Positions 55,527 through 64,000 of a stretch of DNA of 64,000 nucleotides are shown here, piece by piece. The stretch comes from Gavia stellata (taxonomy: Eukaryota; Chordata; Aves; Gaviiformes; Gaviidae), in the NCBI RefSeq assembly GCF_030936135.1, contig NC_082617.1, forward strand, positions 572,501 to 636,500, written 5' to 3'. Numbering within the stretch: the stretch's first letter is position 1; each line of letters begins with the position of its first letter. The position numbers and the translations under genes are program-made. Below the pieces are notes generated by a model. It ran no database searches and was not told where the DNA came from. It saw only the letters and a list, made by a program, of their open reading frames with translations.

Positions 55527-56545
55527 GTAAGCATGTGTAATATGACAACATTAAATATTCTTAAAATAATCATTGATATTCACATATTTCAACTAGTATT
55601 CTGCATAGCTGACGTATATAGAAACATTTTTAGTGATACAGAGGAAAAGAAAAACTTATGCTGTTTCACTTACGGATATAGGTTCTAGATGACTATGCCA
55701 AAGAAACATTAGTGTAAAACATTTGAATACACCTTTTGTCAGCACTTCAGCAAATCTCACTATTGCTTCATCTTAACTGAACAGGACGCAACCTGAGCTC
55801 TTCTGAGAGCTGGCTGGTATCGCTTCATATGCCACTGCAGCAGGGATATTCGGAGTGATGCCAGATTGTGCTAGGTAGCAGAATGGCAGAGGAAGATTTT
55901 TCTGCCTTAATTTAGTCTCTTGTTGTAGTTTGAACTGAAACAGTCCTGTAGAAATCAGGAAAGGAGGTGGTTGATCGCTGGCCATTACAAGCAGACTCCA
56001 TCCCCCAAACTGTAGTCATTCTTTTGTTTGAATTAAATCAGAGCAATCCTTGGCGCTTTAGTTGTCTTTCCTGAAGCTAAAATTGAGGGAAGGAGTGTTA
56101 ATGAGCGTCTGCCAAAGGGCTTTCCTGGAAGATGCGATAAGCTCTCTCCAAACTCCATTCACGGCTCTTTAGTGCTAGTGATCTCCCCGAAGAACAGGTC
56201 CCAGAGGGAATTCCCACAATGGCTGTGTGTTTTACCTAAATTACATCTGTATTGCTGCTCTAAAGAGGGCACTTGACGGCCTGTTTGCTGAATGGTTTTC
56301 CTCATCTTTCTAATGACTAGGTGGGGCAAGTGGCGATCGTGCTGCCTTTGTGATGGAAGAGTACTTTCTGTGCCCCTTAGTTTCCAGCAGGCACAAGTTG
56401 GGGGTGTGCCTGTGCCAGAAGTTTGCATCAGTGGGGCTGTGATGCACTCATTAAACGGGATTTGTCTTTTTTGTTAGCCTTTGGAGCTGAATTGGGTCTC
56501 ATTGCAGTCCAGCTTGGATTCTTGTTTTCCTTTTCTCCTCTTTAG

Positions 56546-56596
56546 TTGGTCAAGTAAAATTTGATGCACCCTTGAGGAAAGAGACGGAGCCACATG
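56546..56596 (+). pseudogene. MAP4K3: MAP4K3 fragment, exon f
   Basis: GQVKFDAPLRKETEPH. Acceptor CTTTAG, donor GTGAGT. No further MAP4K3 exon is seen before the LTR at 57022 or after it. Confidence 0.88.
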
Positions 56597-57021
56597 GTGA
56601 GTTTGTGAGTTACAAGCAGCATGGGCTATGCTCTGCACATTATTCCCTGCAAATGTCTGTGGAGGAGGAGAAGTCCAAGGTGTGTAGCATACCTCCTTAG
56701 CGCTACTGAAGTTGGTAGTGATTTTTCTGACAAGTGACCTATTGGTCCTGGATCTTTTGGTGCCATTGCAGTATATGCAGCAAGGCCCCTTATTTGTGGG
56801 CTCTGCCAGGTGTGATGTATGTGCTAAGCAACAGCCCTTGGTCTTGTGGGTTTCCTCTATGCTTTATACCTCATTGCCAAGTATATCATTCCCCTTATTT
56901 ATAGAGTTATTTTTTTAATTGTAGAATGCCTGTGCATATTCAAATGTTCCTCTCCCTTGTGCTTGTATTGACAATGATTGAAAATGGAAATAATAAAATT
57001 GAGAGCCTGGGAAAGAGGTAT

Positions 57022-57579
57022 TGACACGCGGAAACAAACTTCACAACTCACACAGAGTTATAAAGCAGGCGTGTTTATTGCGGCGCCGGGTGCAAGGGGA
57101 TTTCTCCTCAAAGCTTGCACACCGGGTTAAAATCATGACAGGTATTTAAATCAGTTAACAATGTTAGTTATTCCTGCTGGTTCTACCCCTTAATTAACTC
57201 TTGGTTAATACTTTTCTTACTTCATCTTAAAGTTGCAGTTCTCTTTTAATTCACCACACCTGCTGAGAGAGTAGGGGGCTTAATTGGGTTGGGGGCTTTT
57301 CTAGCTAGGAGGTGTGTTCTTTAGCATTAGAATGAGATTATAATGAGACAGGTTAACTCTAGGGCACTATTTTGGCAGTCCATTCTATTTTTCTAAGATT
57401 TGTCCTTGTGTTAATCGTTATTGCTAGTTAGCAGAGAGCTGGTGAAGACAGTCTTTATCTCTAATATGTCTAAGTGCCAGGTGCAGTTGTTATGAAGTAT
57501 CTTCTTTACATTCTTCTAATTCTTCTTGCTTGTTTTTAACACTTGTTTTTGACCTTGTTTTTCAAGATGTTCTGTAACA
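57022..57579 (-). mobile_element. Solo-type LTR, closest relative of the one at 36344
   Basis: 558 bp, TG...CA, opening TGTTACAGAACATCTTG on the minus strand, with an intact AATAAA on the minus strand (57079-57074). Shares the left flank bases TATTGACACGCGG with the 36344 copy. No clear target-site duplication. Ends the MAP4K3 segment 425 bp after its last exon. Confidence 0.82.
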
Positions 57580-60500
57580 TCAAGACCTGATCCAGACTGC
57601 CCAATTCTGATTGAAATTGTGTCAGTTGCTCCTGCTTGTGTCTGAAGTAAATAGGAGTTAGGTCAGATTTGCAACTAATACAGATGTGTACTCAAAACCT
57701 CACCTGAGATCCTAAATTGGTGACTGCTGCTTTCAGGGCCATTAGTTAATGAAAATGCCCTGAAGGCTGTAGTCAGTAAGAATAAGGCAATGTTGAGTCA
57801 TGCACATTGCATGCTAATGGTGAGCACATGGACCCCCTTTGTCTCCTGAAATGGCTGAAGAAGGGCAGTTTTCACTTGGGGCTGCTCTGCTCGGAAAAGA
57901 ACTGGATGGAAAGAGCTGCCCAAGTGCAGCAGCCCTCCTGCCTGCGTGTGTCTGTGTGTGTGTGTGTTCAGAAGTGCCTTTCTCTACCTTGCTGCTTCTC
58001 GGTCTGTTAGTAATTGAGCTGCAAGTCATCTGTGAATGAATGGGTGCTATTTCATTCTAGCCCATGTTGCCACGTGGCTGAATGGGGTTTCATCTTCTGT
58101 CTCTGAGCACGGTAAAGCTAGGTAAGCATTAAAAAAGAGAGACGTGGAAGGACCATCTTTTGGCGGCAGTCCTCCACATTTCGCAAACTGGAGAGTTCAT
58201 GAAACTCTGAGAGGCGTCCCACTGCGAGGAGGATGCTGGTGGCAGCCTGCTGCGGTGCAGGAGAGCTCACTTGGGACGGCTGTTTGTAGGTTCGTAAGAT
58301 GATTGGCTTTAGTCATCAGGAAGTTACAGGAAAGTTACTGGAATTCCAGCAACACTGGTACTGTTTCACTCGGGCTACAGCCCAGGTAAGGGATGTTCCA
58401 AGGCTGTCAGGGGATGGCTGGTTATTCCCGCTCTCGTTACCGCCTTGAGTTGGGTAACAGGAGTGCTTGGTACAGTCAGTGCTGCTCCCCACCTTAGCCA
58501 TGCAAGAGTTCCTGGTACAGTCAAGGGACGCTTAACCGCCCAACTCGTTGCGCAAAGGCCGAGGCCCAGATGGAATTCCTGAGATCATAGAGCAGCCCAG
58601 GAAAAAAGTGGGGGGGGGAAGGAATGCACCACCAGAGCCCGGTACTCCCCAGCCTGTGGTGCCCGGTGGCACTGGGTGGGATGGAGAATGCCCTGGCAGG
58701 ACCCTGCCAGCTGAGGAGAAGGGCTGGGTGTGCGGGAGGGGAGACTGACCCCTGCTCTGCCTCTGTGACCGTGAAGGACCACTGAGCCCTGGTCCTACAG
58801 CGTGGTGGTACCGCAGCATGTTTCTGTCCTCAATATCACGGGGACTTAGATGGCTTTTAGCTTCCAGAGGAAACATGAGGCCAAGACTAAGGATTAAGGT
58901 AGTGTCAGTCCCAGGAACAGCTATCGAACCGTCCTGTAACTGCGTGGGTGATCAGTGCCCTTGACATCTTTGCGTTTCCTTGTTCAGGCTGAGATGCTGT
59001 GGCAGTACCTTGCTGAGTCAGGCCTGAACCTCCATCCAGAGCCTCCCCATCCTCTTGTGCGTTGTCTCTGGGCAATCACAGCCCCCGTTACTGCCTTGCT
59101 AACCTCTATGTCAGACATTCCCCTTGAAATGGGATTAACTTCTTGAGGCTTATAAATGTTCTTCTGCATTTGTGCAAAGGCAGCTGGCTGGATTAAATGG
59201 TTTCATAGTATTAAGGAAAAAGAAAACCTAGGAGGCATGACACTTGTTGGGGCCAAGGACTTTGTTTTAACAAGCAGTGGGGAAAAAACAATTTATTTTG
59301 GGGGGGGTTTCATGGCTGTATGGCAAATGGCAGGGTCTCCAAAATGTAGGCGTTTGAAATCTTGTCTTGATTCAGAACAGGAGTAGAGAAGCAGTTCAGG
59401 GTTTGGAAGTGAGATGTAAACTAAGCAAAAAGTGAGGAAACAAAATGGATTCCCAGCATGGGAATAAAAAGGGAGAAAGCAAATCCAGGGCTGTGCCTTG
59501 AGGTCTGTGCTACCAAAAACCCCGATGTTCTCCCCTGCAATGTGGGATTGCATTGCTCAGAGGAAGGCAGGGGGGAAAATGGCTGAAAGGGAAAGGGGCC
59601 AACTCTATTTTTCCTTCTTTTTTCAGAAGACGACAAGTATGAACACTGCCTGGACAAAGAGGGCTATGGGCTGCCTGTTTGGGACTTCATGATTGGCACT
59701 TCACGAGGTTGCAGTTAGGTAAGTGATGTCACTGCAGTTATTCGGGAGGAAGAGTTTTGATAGCATCTAAAATGACTGAGTGTTGCAGTCGTATTCCTTT
59801 CTTTAACCAAGTGCTGGAGTTTTACCTTTATGGGTTGAAGTGGGGGTAGTGGATGCTCCCATCTGCATCCCTGTGATGGTGTAAGCTGTCTGCGCCAGCA
59901 CTTCCCTGCTCTCCCTGGATCCTCGTTGCATCTCTTGTCTTTGCCTTTGCTGTGGCTCTGTCCTCTGCAAGACACCAGATGTGTCCAATTATTCTGTGGG
60001 TTTGATCTGGTGAGTGCAGCACTGCTGACAGGACAGCTATGTTTCTGATGTGCCTGTTTCAACCCCCGCCAGGGGCTCTGGTGTTGGTGTTCGGAAGCTA
60101 GACAGTGCCTGTGCCGTCAGGTCTCATCTCAGAGCGTGCAGCAGGGCTTTTGGGGATGCTGGCTGATAGTGCTCTGTGTCCCTCTAGCACTGCAGCAAAG
60201 GAGAGGTTACTAATGCAACATGGCTGCCTGTTGCCCTTGGCTGTATGCTCTTTTGTTTCTGCAGGAGGGTAAGAGCGATGTAAACAATGCTTCTCAGGGG
60301 ATGGGGGGGAGGATTTGGAGCCCTGTAGAGCAGCTCCCTGCATGGACTGTTACCTGTGCCTCTAAGGAGACCAGGGCCAAGAGCCTGGTTTGGTCAGACC
60401 CTGCTAGGGTGGAGAAGGGTGGCTTGTCTGAAGTGCTGAGGTGGGTGGCTTGCTTCTGTGCTGGGCTGTGTGCAGGTGTGATCCCCCCCTCTCTGCTTGC

Positions 60501-62333
60501 TTGGGACTAGCTGCAGTCTGTGCTGCTTGAAATGTGTCCTTTGAGCCAGAAACGCAGGCAGCCAACTGAGAGCCAAGTGTGAATTGGGAATGGTGGCTCC
60601 AAGGTGAACCTGATGGTGAGAGTTGGATATTGTGAAGGAAAACAGAGGTGAGCTCATGGGGCAGAGAGGGTGTTGGCAAGGGAAGAGGGGCTTGTTGGTC
60701 CCTGTGGGGTTGTATGTACAGCCCCAGGAATGGAGAAGGAGCAGTGATGTAAACCCTGTACCTCCTCTGAGCTGGTGGTCCTGAGCATCCGTGGTGGTGT
60801 GAATTTCAGCTTCTGGGCTCTCCTTTTGAAAGCGTGGGTCTCCCCTGGGGAAGATGGCTGATGCTTCACTTTGTGGCTAGCTTGCAAGTGTTCTTGGAAC
60901 TGATAAGCCCTGTCCTGAGGAAGAAGCCTGGAAGGGACTTGGTCTTCCCTGTCTCAGCTACACCTGTGTCTCTGGCAGCAAGCTCTGTGAGACAGATGAT
61001 CTTTCCACCTCCAAGCATGGTGAAGCCCAAGACTGGGTCAGAAAGCGGTGGCTGCAGTCTTCTACATCCTGCAGGACGTCCTGAACCATGTGTGTAGGCT
61101 TGCAAAGTATGTACACCCATGTTGATTTTAATTTTGGGTCCGTTGCTGTTCAAAAATGGCAGCTTGGCAGGGCTGCCTGGTGTCTGTATCCATCAAGAGC
61201 CATGGTTATGGTGAAGAAGCTACTGGACAAGCTGGCTGTGGCCTCCCCGTGCTCAGCTGCCAGCACTCTGGTTGGTAGCGTACAGCTGCAGCGACACCTC
61301 CCCACTGTGCTCTCTGGGAATGCAGTGTATTCCTACCCCTCAAAGTCCCCATTAGCTCGAAAAAGTAATAATCTGTAGCGTTCACCTTCTCTGCCATCGG
61401 AAATTAAGCAGCTTTGGCAGAACGTGTGTGTTTTGGGAAACGCTGGAGCCCCCCGCGGGCTTTGTGTGCAAAAGCCGAGAGAATCCAAGAAAGCTGCTTT
61501 TTGCAGAGAGCACCGGTCCCCTTCTGCTTGCTCACCAGAGCCTTAAGTTTGGGTGTTAATAAGTGAAAATGAGGGCCCTCGTTCTCCACGGAGAAACGTT
61601 CTTGGGCACTGTGGTAATTTCATGCCTGGAAGGAGTCATATTTGCTGGATAATTTTTGTAACTTCAACCAACCAAATTAGCCTTGAGAAACTATAGTTCT
61701 TAATCAGAGTATTGAACTCTACGCTCCTTTAGTTGGAAGCATCACCAGGCTCCTTGCACAAAGGGTGGACATCGGGTTTGCAAAGTCGGCAAGTAGTCTG
61801 ATTTTATTAACGCTGGGGGCAGCAGCGATCCCTGGGTTTAAGGTTGTTCATAGTACTCTGAGCACTTAGTAGGGTCAGGCACACAGTCCCATCAGGTCAG
61901 CTGCCCTGGCAAAATGAAGCAGCTAAGTGACATTTACCTTCCTTCTGTTCCCACCGGAAAACTTGTAAAAAGGAATAAAGGACAGTTTGGCTACTACTAG
62001 AGATTGGGTTAATAATTCCAGTAAATGGGATTCCAAAAGTAATGGAAGTGGGGGAAGGTGAGAAATGCCAGCAGGCCCTGGTGTGTGTTTGTGGCTCGTG
62101 GGACTGCACCCACAGCAAGAGGCTGTTTTGGCTCAGGGAATGTTTGTTCTGGGGTTTTACTGCTATGAATGTTGACTGTGCCACTTAAATATGGTCTAAT
62201 CACGGAACAGGGTGGGGAGGCCTTAAGTTCTCCACTTCGGAAGGATGCTGCAGCCTGGAGACGTGGGTGTGTCCTCTGGCTCTGCTGTGAATGGGATTCT
62301 AGAGTTTCAAAGTTCTATTGTTGGTCCTTGCAG
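57580..62333. other. Mostly unassigned sequence upstream of the HYDIN-like exons
   Basis: GC-moderate with a TG microsatellite at about 57948-57966. Short frames show no domains. It may be the 5' region of the HYDIN-like copy. One exon-like stretch is listed separately. Confidence 0.4.
59627..59718 (+). other. Possible non-coding exon
   Basis: 92 nt between a strong acceptor (TTCCTTCTTTTTTCAG) and a strong donor (GTAAGT). Its reading frames are not recognisable and end in a stop. It could be a 5'-UTR exon of the HYDIN-like gene. Splice-site strength is the only support. Confidence 0.25.
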
Positions 62334-62465
62334 GTGAGCTGAGAGATGGCCACTGGCAAGATGCATCTGTCCATGGGGTCTTCCAAAATGGCTGATGGAT
62401 TCCAGAGCAAAGTGGTAGCACCTCGTTTTCCAAAGCTAGTTAGAGAGACAGAGGAGTCTGTAACT
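62334..62465 (+). CDS. HYDIN: HYDIN-like exon with start codon
   Basis: ATG at 62346, second in-frame ATGs at 62361, 62373 and 62388. The conserved part starts near SSKMADGFQSKVV, so the ATG at 62388 or further upstream could be used. Confidence 0.6.
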
Positions 62466-63735
62466 GTAAGTACCTGCTGTGGCTGGGCAGGCCCTGTGTT
62501 AAGGCTGGAAACTCCCCCTGTGTCCCTCCTTCACCTTCCCCTCGTGTTGTCTAGCAGCACTGTGAAGCTGGACCCCACCTCCCCATCACTTTGCTGCCCG
62601 GCTTCTGCCGGAGGTGGCTGTCATGGTGCAGTGGGGGATGAAGTGCGTGCTGCTTCGGGGAAAGTCCAGAGTCTTGCCTGGAGGCCAAGTTAAATGAATG
62701 TTCTGGGCATTGCACTGGAATAGCTGAAGCGTGAGTGTGTGCTTCGTTCCATCCTCTTTGTGTAGGCAGTAATATCTTCTGTCACGTAGGCATACTTGCC
62801 AGTGCTGCTCTGACCGTACCTGCCCTCCAGGCAGCCGGGCATGTGGTGGGCTGCTCGAGCTCTGCCTGAAGACATGGCTGGTCCCAGACAGAACAGGTTG
62901 CAAAACAGTAATTGTATCTCATGTCCCGTGTGGAGCACAGATCCAGCCCTGCAAACAGCAGTGGAGTCAGGGCGATTCCTCCTTCCCATCCACAGACGTC
63001 CCCTTTGCTGACTGGAGCTCACTTGACTGGAGATGACCTGGTGCTCAGGCTCTGTGAATGAGATATCTCCGTGTACTTCTGCAGAGGGGTCTGTGAGGCC
63101 AGAACAGAGAGAAAACAAGTGCTAATTAAGAAGAAATAACTAAAACTTGGACCCATTCCTCTCCACGTCAGTCTTGGCGCAACGCTGCTTTTCTGCTTTC
63201 CTCTGACTCACCCAGCTGTGACATCACACACGTGTTGGTTGTGAGAATTGTGCAAGGATAGAGTTTGGGGATTTCTGATACCTCCTCCCCACTGTCTTCA
63301 AAGGTCACTGGCTCAATGCAGCAAAACTAAAGAGAAAACAAATGCCCGAAGAGCAGAAATCCCCAAACATGTCACATCAAATCACGAAGGAGAAGCTAAC
63401 GGCGGGGCAGAGCCACTTGGTTAGAGCGTGTGTGTTCGGCTCTATATCATTAATTTACTGATGTTAAATATTTCAGCAGGTAACTTAGGGGACTTCCAGG
63501 ACTATCCTAGTGGCTGTGATCACAAATTATTCATCGGTGGCAGTTGAACAAGAAAAGCCTTTCTGAACAAAGGCATCTGTGTAACTCTTGCTGGTGTTTT
63601 GCATTTCAGCTGACTCCCTCGGCCTTCCTGAAGGAGATGTCTCTCACCACGGAGCAGAGGCTGGCCAGCACTCGGGAGATGAGGCGGCCCCGGATTATCC
63701 AGCTTCTAGACATGAGTGAAACCTCCCATCAAAAG
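62334..63735 (+). CDS. HYDIN: HYDIN-like gene, N-terminal two coding exons (continues past the window)
   Basis: HYDIN is a giant central-pair protein of motile cilia. Exon 62334-62465 carries a short leader and the ATG at 62346 (40 codons). Exon 63610-63735 carries 42 codons, and both join in phase 0. The protein reads PKLVRETEESVT, LTPSAFLKEMSLTTEQRLAS, then REMRRPRIIQLLDMSETSHQ, which I recognise as the segment before the first ASPM-SPD2-Hydin domain. Splice sites are strong (TTGCAG/GTAAGT, TTTCAG/GTAGCC) and there is no stop. Whether the rest follows is unknown. A CR1 element comes 120 bp after the second exon. The identification is from memory of the family and could be wrong at the paralogue level. 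Confidence 0.65.
62466..63609. other. Intron of the HYDIN-like gene
   Basis: GC-moderate, starts GTAAGT and ends TTTCAG. No other feature recognised. Confidence 0.6.
63610..63735 (+). CDS. HYDIN: HYDIN-like second coding exon
   Basis: Exactly 42 codons, open, strongly conserved-looking (MRRPRIIQLLDMSETSHQK at its end). Confidence 0.65.
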
Positions 63736-63854
63736 GTAGCCTTTCCCTGCCCTTTTCCTTGCTGTTGGTGACATTTGAAGAGGGTGCGTGCTTGTGACAG
63801 GCCTGACTCCAGCTTCTCTGAATACCTCGGTGACTAGGTCCTGTTGTCCTTTCC

Positions 63855-64000
63855 AACTCCCGAGTGACTAGCGATAGGACAAGAAGAAATGGCCTCAAGT
63901 TGCGCCAGGGGAGGTTTAGGTTGGTTGTTAGGAAAAATGTCTTTCCGGAGAGAGCAGTGAAGCATTGGAACAGGGTGCCCAGGGAGGTGGTGGAGTCACC
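63855..64000 (+). mobile_element. CR1 LINE 3' region, sense, cut by the window end
   Basis: GATAGGACAAGAAGAAATGG, CCTCAAGTTGCGCCAGGGGA, GGAACAGGGTGCCCAGGGAG and GGTGGTGGAGTCACC follow the avian CR1 3' consensus closely. The terminal ATTCTATG repeats would lie beyond the window. Confidence 0.92.

Larger units (their letters stand above)
53542..56596 (+). pseudogene. MAP4K3: MAP4K3 (GLK) internal fragment: kinase C-lobe and start of linker
   Basis: MAP4K3 is a Ste20/GCK-family kinase acting in JNK, mTORC1 and T-cell signalling. Six exons with splice signals (53542-53673, 53973-54035, 54119-54202, 54304-54415, 55451-55526, 56546-56596) cover the APE motif (WMAPEV), the DxWxxG segment (DLWAAGIT), helices of the C-lobe, SLAIELLDKMNNPDHSTY, DFDDDDPE and GQVKFDAPLRKETEPH. 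The last three distinguish MAP4K3 from MAP4K5. The N-lobe, catalytic loop, DFG and citron-homology domain are absent, so it cannot be a kinase. One donor is GC (54036). Two indels (+2 near 54155, +1 near 54309) cancel, so the six exons read as one open frame. Unprocessed partial duplicate. Confidence 0.9.

Noticed and set aside
56598-56690. Extension of the last MAP4K3 exon to the donor-like GTGTGT at 56690
   Set aside because: The sequence after 56596 begins with a GTGAGT donor, and the following residues do not match MAP4K3.

Overview
The window looks like a repeat-rich stretch of a bird genome, probably a neoavian and perhaps a songbird. Three things point there: multi-exon vertebrate genes with GT-AG introns and CpG-island promoters, a sense-strand CR1 LINE 3' region at the right edge, and a nested LTR of the type that begins TGTGCTGGTTTTGGCTGGGA on its own strand, a family common in birds. 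There are no prokaryotic genes, tRNAs, rRNAs or CRISPR arrays. Most open frames are by-products of purine tracts, GC-rich islands and tandem repeats.

Layout: 1-1785 is a giant (GAA)n-type polypurine array. 1992-9443 (minus) carries five exons of an RBBP6-like gene: DWNN domain, end of the RING finger, and the AVNNFKNGTGYTKR segment. The middle exons are missing, a RING cysteine is lost and ACG replaces the start ATG. 9060-9930 is its CpG island. 9960-12290 (plus) is a scrambled gamma-type endogenous retrovirus (env TM, LTR, then RT). 12400-13250 is another CpG island with two identical X-box (RFX) motifs. 17177-23925 (minus) is a 5'-truncated gamma-type provirus (3' LTR, env, pol, C-terminal gag) with a different LTR nested in it. 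23926-34360 is a 10.4-kb satellite built from 33-bp subunits and about twenty copies of a longer conserved cassette. 34361-36310 is a CpG island. Solo-type LTRs related to the provirus LTR lie at 36344-36879 and 57022-57579. 41400-46924 (plus) is the promoter and first six coding exons of EXOC7, broken by a 20-nt deletion. 52508-53075 is a second copy of part of the 34-36 kb CpG island. 53542-56596 (plus) holds six exons of MAP4K3 (kinase C-lobe and start of the linker). 62334-63735 (plus) holds two N-terminal exons that I recognise as HYDIN-like, running off the end.

The most striking point is the combination. Parts of four unrelated genes (RBBP6, EXOC7, MAP4K3, probably HYDIN), which as far as I know lie on different chromosomes in other birds, are present as intron-containing partial copies. 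Each is a 5' or internal chunk with its ordinary splice sites, stitched together with ERVs, a satellite and displaced CpG-island DNA. This is DNA-level segmental duplication, not retrocopying. It is what one would expect of a germline-restricted, sex-limited or other non-recombining or pericentromeric accumulation region, but the sequence alone does not say which. A chimeric assembly is the alternative.

No gene here can be shown to be complete. The EXOC7 copy is clearly broken and the RBBP6 copy very probably so. The MAP4K3 fragment keeps an open frame through two compensating indels. The HYDIN-like exons are intact as far as visible.
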